Below, one piece after another: positions 7,804-15,628 of a stretch of 25,956 nt of DNA; position 1 is the stretch's first letter; each line of letters opens with the position of its first letter. The notes beneath the pieces are model-generated. The model saw only the letters and a program-made list of their open reading frames with translations. It made no database searches and was not told where the DNA came from. Location: positions 1 to 25,956 of the forward strand of contig DATJBZ010000026.1 of assembly GCA_035515075.1 (NCBI GenBank), given 5' to 3'. A program made the translations under genes and the position numbers. This stretch comes from Moheibacter sp035515075. GTDB taxonomy: Bacteria; Bacteroidota; Bacteroidia; Flavobacteriales; Weeksellaceae.

Positions 7804-9753
7804 TCAAAATTTCATCCGTTGTATCCGAACTGCATTGAGAATCGCCAACAAAGCCACGCCGACATCCGCAAAAACGGCTTCCCACATGGAGGCGGTTCCC
7901 AAAGCACCCAACACCAAAAACAAAACTTTGATCACCACGGCAAGACCTATGTTTTGGTAAACGATTTGTTTGGTTTTTTTGCCAATTTTGATGGCTGTTG
8001 GAATCTTGGATGGTTGATCGGTTTGTATGATCACATCGGCTGTTTCAATCGCTAAATCACTGCCCATACCCCCCATCGCAATGCCCACATCGCTCAATGC
8101 CAAAACTGGCGCATCGTTGATGCCATCTCCAACGAATGCCAAGACACAAGCTGGATTTTCTTTGAGCAATTTGACTTTTTCGACCTTTCCTTCAGGCAAT
8201 AAATCCCCAAAGCCAGCATCGATTTTCAATTCATTCACTGTTTTTTGAACAATGCTGTTTTTGTCACCGCTCAACATCATCGTCTGCTTGACACCATTGT
8301 CTTTCATTTTTTGGATGGCCTCAGCCGCATCGCTTTTGATTTTATCAGCAATGGTAATGTAACCCGCGTACTTTCCATCGATGCCTACAATCACTATGCT
8401 CTCAATGATTTCATTGATCGCAGCATCATAGGCAATACCAAATTTATCCATCAACTTTCTGTTGCCCGCCAATACAGTTTTTCCGTTGACTTCACCTTTT
8501 AATCCATGGCCAGGAATTTCTTCGACCGCTGTCGCTTGCCACTCACTCGGATGATGGGAAACAATTGCTTGGGCAATGGGATGCGTGGAGTTAACTTCCA
8601 AAGCGGAAACATAATTGAGGAATTCTTCTTGTTGCCATTCAAGACTTTGAATTTCTTGCACGTCAAACACCCCTTCCGTCAAAGTGCCTGTTTTGTCCAT
8701 CACGATGGTGTTGACTTCAGACATGATGTCCAAATAATTGGAACCTTTGAACAAAATGCCATTGCGTGAAGCTGCGCCAATTCCACCAAAATAACCCAAT
8801 GGAATTGAAATCACCAAAGCACATGGACAGGAAATGACCAAGAAAACCAAAGCGCGGTAAAACCAAACATTGAATTCATAATTCTGTACAAATAACAGTG
8901 GTAAAATCACCAAGCCCAAAGCTAGAAAGAACACAATAGGCGTATAGATTTTGGCGAATTTTCGAATGAACAATTCGGTTTTTGCTTTTCTGGACGTGGC
9001 TTCTTGGACCAAAGTCAAGATTTTTGCCAAGGCACTGTCCTCAAACTTTTTGGTGGTTTCCACTTCGATCACTTTCTCCAAATTGACCATGCCCGCCAAA
9101 ACCGTTTCATCTTTTCGAATGGTGCTCGGCTTGCTTTCCCCCGTCAATGCTGCGGTGTTAAAACTCGAAACTTCTGACAACATCTTTCCATCCAAAGGCG
9201 CTTTTTCACCTACCTTGAGTTGAATGATCTCTCCAATGTTTACCGTTTCTGGATGTACAGCCATCCAATTGTTGTCTCTAAATACGGTGGCAGTATCGGG
9301 CCGAACGTCCAACAAAGCTTTGATGTTGCTTTTTGCACGGTTCACTGCGGCCGTTTGAAAAAGTTCACCCACGGCATAAAACAACATCACACTGACGCCT
9401 TCTGCATAACTACCCAAAATAAATGCACCCAAAGTCGCAACGGACATCAAGGTAAATTCATTGAAAATATCGCCTTTTTTGAGAAATTTGAACGCTTCGA
9501 CCAAGACAGGAATGGCAACAGGTAAATAAGCCACTGCATACCAAACAAAGCGAAAAGTTTCATTCAAAAACAACGCAGGCGTTTTGAAATGCTCCGCCAA
9601 AATCCCGATGAACACCATGACAAAACTGACAATCGCAGGCAAATACGATTTGAAAGACGATGGATCACCGTGATCATGGTCGTGGTCATCGCTGTGTTGA
9701 TGGGTGGAGGAATTCTTTTTTAAATCTTCTGTAGAACAACAATTTTGTGACAT
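7804..9753 (-). CDS. Zinc/cadmium-type heavy-metal P-type ATPase (P1B-2)
   Basis: This 649-residue inner-membrane exporter uses ATP to expel soft divalent metals. It has TGES (204-207), the transmembrane metal site CPC (309-311), the phosphorylation motif DKTGTLT with D353, HP (391-392), and GDGINDAP (542-549). Lys609 and Asp630 in the last two membrane helices match residues that mark the Zn/Cd/Pb subgroup (ZntA/CadA). The usual N-terminal HMA domain is absent; instead residues 5-30 hold a CC pair and a His/Asp-rich stretch (HQHSDDHDHDHGD) that probably binds metal. A Fur-family regulator lies 64 nt upstream on the same strand. Metal specificity is inferred from motifs only. Confidence 0.93.
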   Translation of the reverse strand: MSQNCCSTEDLKKNSSTHQHSDDHDHDHGDPSSFKSYLPAIVSFVMVFIGILAEHFKTPALFLNETFRFVWYAVAYLPVAIPVLVEAFKFLKKGDIFNEFTLMSVATLGAFILGSYAEGVSVMLFYAVGELFQTAAVNRAKSNIKALLDVRPDTATVFRDNNWMAVHPETVNIGEIIQLKVGEKAPLDGKMLSEVSSFNTAALTGESKPSTIRKDETVLAGMVNLEKVIEVETTKKFEDSALAKILTLVQEATSRKAKTELFIRKFAKIYTPIVFFLALGLVILPLLFVQNYEFNVWFYRALVFLVISCPCALVISIPLGYFGGIGAASRNGILFKGSNYLDIMSEVNTIVMDKTGTLTEGVFDVQEIQSLEWQQEEFLNYVSALEVNSTHPIAQAIVSHHPSEWQATAVEEIPGHGLKGEVNGKTVLAGNRKLMDKFGIAYDAAINEIIESIVIVGIDGKYAGYITIADKIKSDAAEAIQKMKDNGVKQTMMLSGDKNSIVQKTVNELKIDAGFGDLLPEGKVEKVKLLKENPACVLAFVGDGINDAPVLALSDVGIAMGGMGSDLAIETADVIIQTDQPSKIPTAIKIGKKTKQIVYQNIGLAVVIKVLFLVLGALGTASMWEAVFADVGVALLAILNAVRIQRMKF

Positions 9754-9769
9754 CTTTTAAATCTTTTGA

Positions 9770-9804
9770 CAAAGATAAAAAGTGTTGGCTGCAACTGAAT
9801 TGCA
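9770..9804 (-). promoter_or_regulatory. Possible promoter and operator of the metal ATPase
   Basis: On the minus strand TATCTTTG (9770-9777) is an exact -7 match 16 nt before the ATPase ATG. Just upstream lies a perfect inverted repeat TGCAA-CTGAA-TTGCA (9790-9804), which overlaps the expected RNA polymerase spacer/-33 zone. A regulator bound there would block transcription. No good TTTG is seen at the right distance. The link to the neighbouring Fur-family protein is an inference. Confidence 0.4.
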
Positions 9805-9817
9805 AAATGAAGAGGGA

Positions 9818-10225
9818 TCAACTGCAATGGTCGCAAAGCCCTTTGACGATCCAAGAAGTTTCTTCTGCTTTGAATCGTTTGGGCAAAGTGATTTTCGGTA
9901 AATTGTATTCGCGCATGCAGAAAGTTTGTTGGCATTTGTTGCAATGAAAATGCACATGCGCTTGTTCGGGCAGGCATTCACAAGTTTCATCACACAAAGC
10001 ATATTTGATGGCGCCACTTCCATCAACAATGCTGTGGACCAATTTATTTTTCTCAAAGGTTTTTAACGTTCGGTACAAGGTCGTTTTATCGGCTTGTTCA
10101 AAGTGCATTTCCAATTCGGACAAACTTAACGCACGGTGCGCTTTTCGCAATTCTTGCAAGACCAAGATCCGCATGGCCGTAGGCTGAATTTCCCTGAATT
10201 CGAGTATTTTTTCTATCGTTTCCAT
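9818..10225 (-). CDS. Fur-family metal-responsive transcriptional regulator
   Basis: The 135-residue product has the Fur layout. An N-terminal winged helix contains ADKTTLYRTLKTFEKNKLVH (about 45-64). The C-terminal metal-binding and dimerisation half carries HVHFHCNKC (about 90-98) and a terminal CDHC (131-134). The two Cys pairs (95/98 and 131/134) would form the structural zinc site, and extra Cys (78, 82, 84) and His residues are present. An ATG at 10225 (METIEK) is preferred over the in-frame TTG at 10273, which would add 16 hydrophobic residues not seen in Fur proteins. Its place before a Zn/Cd ATPase suggests a Zur-like zinc sensor, but the metal is not determined by sequence. Confidence 0.9.
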   Translation of the reverse strand: METIEKILEFREIQPTAMRILVLQELRKAHRALSLSELEMHFEQADKTTLYRTLKTFEKNKLVHSIVDGSGAIKYALCDETCECLPEQAHVHFHCNKCQQTFCMREYNLPKITLPKRFKAEETSWIVKGLCDHCS

Positions 10226-10252
10226 TTCATACAAAATTAACCAAATCAAATG
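10223..10252. promoter_or_regulatory. Possible promoter/operator of the Fur-family gene
   Basis: On the minus strand TAATTTTG (10232-10239) fits TAnnTTTG, so transcription would start almost at the ATG, giving a leaderless or very short leader. The 30-bp stretch starts CATTTCAT and ends ATCAAATG, an inverted repeat with one mismatch per arm. It straddles the -7 site, as an autoregulatory operator would. Both calls are tentative. Confidence 0.33.
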
Positions 10253-10273
10253 TTTTATTGAAATAAGGAACAA

Positions 10274-10308
10274 AAAAATGCTGTTTCTTTAACAAAAACA
10301 GCATTTTT
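10274..10308 (-). terminator. Terminator of the SPFH gene
   Basis: A 13-bp stem (AAAAATGCTGTTT at 10274-10286, with its complement 10296-10308) encloses a 9-nt loop. On the minus strand it is followed by U residues (complement of the A run from 10272). It lies 20 nt past the stop codon of the SPFH gene. Confidence 0.8.
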
Positions 10309-10327
10309 AGCTTTGATTTGAAATTGT

Positions 10328-11275
10328 TTAATCTTTTTTGTTCGGCCTACCTTTCAGTTCTTCCCCAATCATGTTGGCAGCTGAAAACGAAGCCACCGTA
10401 TTGTTGAGCATTTCGCTGGCTACGTTGGGTGAATTCGGCAACATGATCAATTTGGTTCCGCTGTGCTCACCAATGGATTGAAGTGTATCATAATGTTGGG
10501 TCACCACAATCAAAGCCGAAGCTTCTTGTGAATTGATGCCCACTTTGTTCAACACATCCACAGATTCTAACAAACCTTTGGCGATTTCTCTTCGCTGGTC
10601 TGCGATCCCTTGCCCTTGCAAACGCTTGCTTTCCGCTTCCGCTTTTGCTTTTTCGACAATCAAAATTCTCTGGGCATCTCCTTCATATTGCGCCGCTACT
10701 TTTTCACGTTCAGACGCATTGATTCGGTTCATTGCATGTTTTACTTGCTCATCTGGATCGATGTCTGTCACCAAAGTTTTGATGATGTCGTAGCCGTAAT
10801 CGTTCATCGCTTCTTGCAATTCGCCTTTTACAGCAATCGCAATGTCGTCTTTCTTTTCAAAAACATCGTCCAAACGCAATTTTGGCACTTCAGCACGTAC
10901 CACATCAAAAACATACGAAGTAATTTGTTCGTAAGGATTGTCCAATCGATAAAAGGCATCATACACCTTGTCTTTGATCACAATGTATTGTACAGAAACT
11001 TTCAATTTCACAAACACATCGTCTTTGGTTTTGGTTTCCACCACTACATCCAGTTGTTGTACTTTCAAAGAAACTCTTCCCGCGATGCGATCGACCAAAG
11101 GAATTTTCAATTGAAAACCGGCATGTCGTACGCTATTGAATTTCCCAAAACGTTCGACCAACACGGCAGTTTGTTGTTTGACAATGAAAAATAAGCCCAT
11201 CATGCTCAGCAAAAAGCCGAAGAAAATGATGTAAAATACATATGAAAATGAATTGATTAATTCGAATGGATCCAT
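10328..11275 (-). CDS. SPFH/band 7 (stomatin/HflC-like) membrane protein
   Basis: The 315-residue product has one N-terminal membrane helix (about residues 10-32) and then a full SPFH domain (QQTAVLVERFGKFNSV, later VQYIVIKDKVYDAFYRL and VFDVVRAEVPKLRLDDVFEKKD). A helical flotillin-type tail rich in Ala, Glu and Lys follows (YEGDAQRILIVEKAKAEAES, about 195-240). Such proteins form oligomeric membrane microdomain scaffolds. The closest relatives from memory are the stomatin-like and plant hypersensitive-response (HIR) proteins. A downstream NfeD protease partner is not present here. The N-terminus MDPFELINSF starts at an ATG 42 nt after the DUF59 gene. Confidence 0.92.
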   Translation of the reverse strand: MDPFELINSFSYVFYIIFFGFLLSMMGLFFIVKQQTAVLVERFGKFNSVRHAGFQLKIPLVDRIAGRVSLKVQQLDVVVETKTKDDVFVKLKVSVQYIVIKDKVYDAFYRLDNPYEQITSYVFDVVRAEVPKLRLDDVFEKKDDIAIAVKGELQEAMNDYGYDIIKTLVTDIDPDEQVKHAMNRINASEREKVAAQYEGDAQRILIVEKAKAEAESKRLQGQGIADQRREIAKGLLESVDVLNKVGINSQEASALIVVTQHYDTLQSIGEHSGTKLIMLPNSPNVASEMLNNTVASFSAANMIGEELKGRPNKKD

Positions 11276-11317
11276 GTTTTTTTATAATTTTTTAGTTGGG
11301 TTAAATGTACCGTTATT

Positions 11318-11644
11318 TTATAAGAAACCCAATTCGAATTTGGCTTCTTCGCTCATCATGTCTCGGTCCCAAGGTGGATCAAAGGTCAATTCAACCTCTG
11401 CATCTACGACACCTTCAATCCCAGCAACTTTTTCTTTGACTTCTTGCGGCATGCTTTCGGCCACAGGACAATTGGGCGTGGTCAAGGTCATCACGACTTT
11501 CACTTTGCCTTCTTCGTTGACAAAAGCATCATAAATTAACCCCAATTCATAAATATCAACTGGGATTTCTGGATCGTATATGGATTTCAAAGTTTCAACC
11601 AATTTTCCACTGATGGCATCTAATTGTTGATCTGTTAATGACAT
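11318..11644 (-). CDS. DUF59/MIP18 family iron-sulfur assembly protein (SufT-like)
   Basis: The 108-residue product matches the small DUF59 family (SufT/PaaD/MIP18), which helps mature Fe-S proteins. It contains DPEIPVDIYELGLIYD (about 24-39), the conserved Cys59 in TLTTPNCPVAESMP, and a DPPWDRDMMSEEAK-type tail. In many Bacteroidota this gene is part of the suf operon; here it stands apart, ahead of an SPFH gene. The ATG at 11644 (MSLTDQQLD) is preferred over an in-frame ATG at 11704 whose extra 20 residues overlap the predicted promoter. Confidence 0.92.
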   Translation of the reverse strand: MSLTDQQLDAISGKLVETLKSIYDPEIPVDIYELGLIYDAFVNEEGKVKVVMTLTTPNCPVAESMPQEVKEKVAGIEGVVDAEVELTFDPPWDRDMMSEEAKFELGFL

Positions 11645-11667
11645 AATAATACGTTTTAAATAAGTAA

Positions 11668-11675
11668 CAAATTTA
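11668..11675 (-). promoter_or_regulatory. Probable -7 element of the DUF59 gene promoter
   Basis: On the minus strand TAAATTTG is an exact TAnnTTTG match, 23 nt before the ATG at 11644. The -33 region is not clear. Confidence 0.45.
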
Positions 11676-11761
11676 CTGCAAATATCTCGAAACTGACTTC
11701 TCATTTTTTTGTATTAACTTTAAACTTGAAAACTCAAACCCACGCTAAACCTTGTACGAAA

Positions 11762-12457
11762 ATGAATTACCACCAAAATACGATCAAAAATTGGGCGGAA
11801 GATGACCGACCTCGCGAAAAATTACTATCCATTGGACCAGCGAATTTATCGGATTCTGAATTGCTCGCCATCATCATGGGCAGTGGTTCACCAAAAGAAA
11901 CTGCCGTAGATTTGAGCAAAAGAGTGCTGCATTCCGTAGGAAACAATTGGAACAGTTTATCCGAATTGACCATCAAAGATTTACAAAAGTTCAAAGGGAT
12001 CGGCCCGGCCAAAGCGGTTGCCATCATCGCTACACTTGAAATTGCCAAAAGAAAATCCAATGAAGAAATCGCCAAAAAACCAAAAATCTCCAGCAGCAAA
12101 GATGGATTTGATTTGTTGAAAAATACTTTGGGCGGATTGAAAGTCGAAGAATTTTGGGTGTTGTTTCTGAACCAAGGCAATTTTTTGGTGCACAAAGAAC
12201 AAATCAGCAAAGGTGGTATCAGTCAGACTTCGGTCGATTTGCGGATCATTTTGAAAATCGCTTTGGAACAAATGGCTACAGGCATTGTTTTGGCGCACAA
12301 CCACCCTTCTGGAAATCTGAAACCGAGCGAATCAGATATACATTTGACCAAAAAAATCAAAGCGGCAGCCAAAACTTTGGACATTTTCGTATTGGACCAT
12401 TTGATCATCACCCAAAAAACGTACTTTAGCTTTTCCGACGAAGGTTTGCTTGGATAA
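11762..12457 (+). CDS. radC: RadC family JAB-domain protein
   Basis: The 231-residue product begins with the RadC N-terminal region (IKNWAEDDRPREKLLSIGP, LSDSELLAIIMGSGS). Next comes a helix-hairpin-helix (LQKFKGIGPAKAVAIIATLEIAKR, about 80-103), then the JAB/MPN metalloprotease-like domain with HNHPSGNLKPSESD (H179, H181, D192). RadC was once linked to DNA repair, but its biochemical role is still uncertain. The ATG at 11762 (MNYHQN) is chosen over an in-frame TTG at 11726. The next gene starts 15 nt downstream on the same strand. Confidence 0.95.
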   Translation: MNYHQNTIKNWAEDDRPREKLLSIGPANLSDSELLAIIMGSGSPKETAVDLSKRVLHSVGNNWNSLSELTIKDLQKFKGIGPAKAVAIIATLEIAKRKSNEEIAKKPKISSSKDGFDLLKNTLGGLKVEEFWVLFLNQGNFLVHKEQISKGGISQTSVDLRIILKIALEQMATGIVLAHNHPSGNLKPSESDIHLTKKIKAAAKTLDIFVLDHLIITQKTYFSFSDEGLLG

Positions 12458-12472
12458 AATATTTGAAACCGA

Positions 12473-13693
12473 ATGCAGAAAATGCTGATTTATTGCCCAA
12501 AAATTACCCCAAGAATTCATTATGTTTTTGATTTCATTTTCAATGAATTTCTGGGAATCTCCTTTGAATTGACGACCAATCAACAGTTTTTTGAAGCTGC
12601 TTCAATGGACAAAATGAGTTATGCAGAAAAACCCATACAACAAGAATTTCATTTGCCATCAGATCAGTTGCTGTTTGAGACTGGATGGGACGAAACTGTT
12701 GTTTGGGAAAAGTTACATGCTGTTGGGCAATGTTTTTATGCTTTGAGTCGCTACGAAGAATATTTCCCACAAAAACTGGATGCACACCAAAGAATCAGTG
12801 GAAAAGGAAAGGTCTTCAAAACGCCAATTGTTGATGAATGGATCATTTCATTTCAAAAAGAATTATTGGCGCATTTTCCAGATTTAAAATTCAAAAAAAG
12901 GCAATTCAAAATCACTTTGACTTGTGATGTGGACCAAGCTTGGAAATTCAAACACAAAGGGGTCAAACGAACTTATGGCGCGTATTTGAAAGATGTGCTT
13001 CGGCGAGATTTCCAAAATTTCCAAAAGCGAAAATCAGTGCTTGCAGGCCAAGAAAAAGACCCTTATGATACCTTTGATTTTTATCAAAACTTAAAACGTA
13101 AATATGATTTCCAAATGATATTCTTTTGGTTGATGGCGGATTATGGATCATTCGACAAAAACAATCCAACGGATCAGCCTGCTTTTCAACAAAAAATCAA
13201 AGAAGTTATCCAATGGTCGGATTTTGGCATTCATCCGTCCTATGCGTCGAATCAACACCCTGAAAAATTGGCGATTGAAATACAACGCTTGCGTGAAATC
13301 GTCGGTCAACCCATTCTCAATTCTCGTCAACATTACATCAAATTGCATTTGCCGACGACGTATCGACGTTTGATCGAAGCGGGAATTACCGCAGACCACA
13401 GCATGGCGTATGCCGATGAAACGGGTTTTCGCGCAGGAACTTGCACCCCTTTTTATTGGTATGATTTGGAAAAAGAAGAACAAACGAATTTGAAAATTCA
13501 TCCATTTTGTGCGATGGATGTTTCGATGCGAAATTATAGGCAACTTTCGGCGGAAGAAGCCAAATTGGAATTGCAACGGCTAAAAAAGTCGATTGAAGCA
13601 GTAGATGGAGAAATGATTTTGCTGGTGCACAATTCGAATTTGACCGAAGAATGGTCGGAATGGGCATCGGTTCTGGAAAGTGTTTTCCAATAA
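12473..13693 (+). CDS. Polysaccharide deacetylase-like protein
   Basis: The 406-residue product matches a Bacteroidota group with an N-terminal uncharacterised domain (about 1-130, including YALSRYEEY) and a C-terminal NodB-like barrel. The barrel has TCDVD with the likely metal/catalytic Asp (about 149-153), FGIHPSYAS as the His motif, RQHYIKLHLP, GITADHSMAY, GFRAGTCTPFYWYD and a late LVHN. No signal peptide is visible. Members are usually annotated as polysaccharide deacetylase family; the real substrate is unknown, and it could act on a lipid-linked or capsular glycan. An alternative ATG (MLIYCPK) lies at 12482. It is probably co-transcribed with radC. Confidence 0.87.
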   Translation: MQKMLIYCPKITPRIHYVFDFIFNEFLGISFELTTNQQFFEAASMDKMSYAEKPIQQEFHLPSDQLLFETGWDETVVWEKLHAVGQCFYALSRYEEYFPQKLDAHQRISGKGKVFKTPIVDEWIISFQKELLAHFPDLKFKKRQFKITLTCDVDQAWKFKHKGVKRTYGAYLKDVLRRDFQNFQKRKSVLAGQEKDPYDTFDFYQNLKRKYDFQMIFFWLMADYGSFDKNNPTDQPAFQQKIKEVIQWSDFGIHPSYASNQHPEKLAIEIQRLREIVGQPILNSRQHYIKLHLPTTYRRLIEAGITADHSMAYADETGFRAGTCTPFYWYDLEKEEQTNLKIHPFCAMDVSMRNYRQLSAEEAKLELQRLKKSIEAVDGEMILLVHNSNLTEEWSEWASVLESVFQ

Positions 13694-13722
13694 AAAACTC
13701 CCGCTGAGACAGCGAGAGTTTG
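13692..13722 (-). terminator. Terminator of rpoD, possibly shared by the convergent gene
   Basis: The arms AAACTC-C-CGCTG (13695-13706) and CAGCG-A-GAGTTT (13710-13721) pair with one C/A mismatch and a 3-nt loop. On the minus strand a U run follows (complement of A at 13692-13697), placing it 21 nt past the rpoD stop. On the plus strand the following tail is less U-rich. Confidence 0.78.
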
Positions 13723-13742
13723 GTGTTTATTTTTCCAAAAAA

Positions 13743-14609
13743 TTATTTGGCGATGTAAGATTTCAAGATTTTACTTCTTGACGTATGTTTCAATCTTCTG
13801 ATCGCTTTTTCTTTGATTTGTCTGACGCGTTCACGGGTCAAATCGAAAGTTTCTCCAATTTCTTCCAAAGTCATCGGATGAGAACCGTTCAATCCAAAAT
13901 ACAAACGGATCAAATCCGCCTCTCTTGGCGTCAAAGTTTGTAAAGCACGTTCGATTTCAATTCTCAAAGATTCGGTCATCAACATACGGTCTGGACTTGG
14001 TGATTCACCAGTGTTCAAAACGTCGTACAAATTCGAATCTTCTCCTTCCACCAAAGGCGCATCCATGGAAACGTGTCGGCCTGAGTTTTTCATCGATTCT
14101 TTCACATCGCTTTCCGACATGTCCAACAATTCAGAAATTTCTTCTGCAGAAGGCGCACGTTCGTGTTCTTGCTCCAAAGTTGCATAGGCTTTGTTGATCT
14201 TGTTGATCGATCCAATTTTGTTCAAAGGCAAACGCACGATTCTTGATTGTTCAGCCAAAGCTTGCAAAATCGATTGACGAATCCACCAAACGGCGTAAGA
14301 AATGAACTTGAACCCACGGGTTTCGTCGAAACGCTGGGCTGCTTTGATCAAACCTAAGTTTCCTTCGTTGATCAAATCCGGCAAACTCAATCCTTGGTTT
14401 TGGTATTGTTTGGCAACTGATACTACGAAACGCAAGTTGGCTTTTGTTAATTTTTCAAGGGCTACACGATCGCCTGCCTTGATTCTTTGTGCCAATTCTA
14501 CTTCTTCGTCTGCAGTAATCAGGTCAACTTTTCCAATTTCCTGTAAATACTTGTCTAATGATGCAGTTTCCCGATTGGTTACCTGCTTGGTAATTTTTAG
14601 CTGTCGCAT
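13743..14609 (-). CDS. rpoD: Primary RNA polymerase sigma factor RpoD/SigA
   Basis: The 288-residue product is a short group 1 sigma factor of the Bacteroidota type, lacking region 1.1 and the long non-conserved insertion. It has region 1.2 (SLDKYLQEIGKVDLITADEE), region 2 (NLRFVVSVAKQYQNQGL, then FKFISYAVWWIRQSILQAL for regions 2.3-2.4), region 3 (ERAPSAEEISELLDMS) and region 4.2 (MTLEEIGETFDLTRERVRQIKEKAIRRLK). In this phylum the sigma factor reads TTTG/TAnnTTTG promoters instead of TTGACA/TATAAT, consistent with the sites noted elsewhere in this window. It is monocistronic with its own terminator. Confidence 0.97.
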   Translation of the reverse strand: MRQLKITKQVTNRETASLDKYLQEIGKVDLITADEEVELAQRIKAGDRVALEKLTKANLRFVVSVAKQYQNQGLSLPDLINEGNLGLIKAAQRFDETRGFKFISYAVWWIRQSILQALAEQSRIVRLPLNKIGSINKINKAYATLEQEHERAPSAEEISELLDMSESDVKESMKNSGRHVSMDAPLVEGEDSNLYDVLNTGESPSPDRMLMTESLRIEIERALQTLTPREADLIRLYFGLNGSHPMTLEEIGETFDLTRERVRQIKEKAIRRLKHTSRSKILKSYIAK

Positions 14610-14734
14610 TGTTTCTTACTAAAACTTTAAAATGTTACGTTTGTTCCACAAGGTTAGTATATGCTATACGAGAAGTAGGGTCAAAATGTTACAGCTTTAA
14701 GGATAAATATTTATATTTAACTTTTATTGCCGCC

Positions 14735-15088
14735 ATGAATGTCGAAGAATTCAGAGAATATTGTTTGAATAAAGCCTTTGTAGAAGAGGGAATGCCCTTT
14801 GGTGAAAGCACTTTGGTCTTTAAGGTCGCTGGAAAAATTTTTGCACTTTGTGGTTTGGACGCCCCCAATTTATCAGTCAATTTGAAATGTGAGCCAGAAC
14901 AGGCAATCGCTTACCGAGAAAAGTTCACCGAAATTCAGCCCGGTTACCACATGAACAAGAAACACTGGAACACCGTCGCTTTTGAGAGTGATTTACCGGA
15001 AAGTTTTTTGAAACAAATGATCGATGATTCTTACCATTTGGTATTGAGATCCTTGTCCCAGAAAAAAAGAAACGAATTGAAGCTTTAA
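14735..15088 (+). CDS. MmcQ/YjbR family protein
   Basis: The 117-residue product is a complete MmcQ/YjbR protein. It has MNVEEFREYCLNK at the start, PFGESTLVFKVAGKIFAL, SVNLKCEPEQA, the GYHMNKKHWNTV motif and a C-terminal helix with DDSYHLVLRSLSQKKR. The fold is a small double-wing, CyaY-like domain often called DNA-binding, but no cellular role is firmly known. The ATG at 14735 matches the family start; longer readings from 14609 run through the promoter region and are not supported. Its TAA overlaps the stop codon of the convergent gene by 2 bases. Confidence 0.93.
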   Translation: MNVEEFREYCLNKAFVEEGMPFGESTLVFKVAGKIFALCGLDAPNLSVNLKCEPEQAIAYREKFTEIQPGYHMNKKHWNTVAFESDLPESFLKQMIDDSYHLVLRSLSQKKRNELKL

Positions 15089-15498
15089 TCTTCGGTCAAT
15101 TGAAATTTGAAATGCTCGTCGTTTTTGATCACATGCAAGGTATCACTGCCTTTGTTTTTCCAAATCAAATAAGGGTATTTGAGGTCTTTCAACTGCAATT
15201 CTTCTGCAGCCGTTGGGCTTAGATGGATGGTTTCATTGGGAAACAAATGTGCATCAGCGTCCAAATAAAAAGGATCATTGACCCGCAAAGAACCATCTCT
15301 TTCCAATCCCCAATCGATTTCAAAAGGATGGATCGGCATGCTTTCATCCACCATGATCTTGGAAGAATTCAACACAAAACGAACCATGAAGACCAAAGCG
15401 ATGAGGATGCACAAAATCATCAGCCAATAAAACAGCTCCCAATGGGTTTTTCTTTTTGTTCTCAAATTCTTTTCAGTTAGTTGGTAAGCGCCATGCAT
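15085..15498 (-). CDS. Single-pass membrane protein of unknown function
   Basis: The 137-residue product has a basic N-terminal segment (NLRTKRKTHWE), one transmembrane helix (about residues 24-44, LFYWLMILCILIALVFMVRFVL) and a soluble domain of about 90 residues outside the cytoplasm by the positive-inside rule (SMPIHPFEIDWGLERDG, GSDTLHVIKNDEHF). I recognise no family. The ATG at 15498 is chosen because the longer reading would need a TTG at 15558. Its stop codon overlaps that of the YjbR-type gene. Confidence 0.78.
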   Translation of the reverse strand: MHGAYQLTEKNLRTKRKTHWELFYWLMILCILIALVFMVRFVLNSSKIMVDESMPIHPFEIDWGLERDGSLRVNDPFYLDADAHLFPNETIHLSPTAAEELQLKDLKYPYLIWKNKGSDTLHVIKNDEHFKFQLTED

Positions 15499-15580
15499 GC
15501 AAAAATAACCAAATCTTGGAGGAAGTGAATTGATTTTCTTCGAAATAATTTGCCACAAGGATTTTACGAAATTTTAAAAC

Positions 15581-15610
15581 TTTGCTTTCCTTCAAAAATA
15601 GCTAAATTTG
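15581..15610 (+). promoter_or_regulatory. Bacteroidota-type promoter of leuS
   Basis: TTTG (15581-15584) and TAAATTTG (15603-15610) are 18 nt apart, an exact match to the phylum consensus. The leuS ATG is 19 nt further on at 15629, and an in-frame TTG at 15608 overlaps the -7 element, so it is unlikely to be the start. Confidence 0.68.
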
Positions 15611-15628
15611 CGCATTAAAATTCATAGC

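Noticed and set aside
14609..14734. N-terminal extension of the YjbR-type protein
   Set aside because: The region is the divergent promoter area of rpoD; the added residues are Cys-rich and do not fit the family start at MNVEEFREY.
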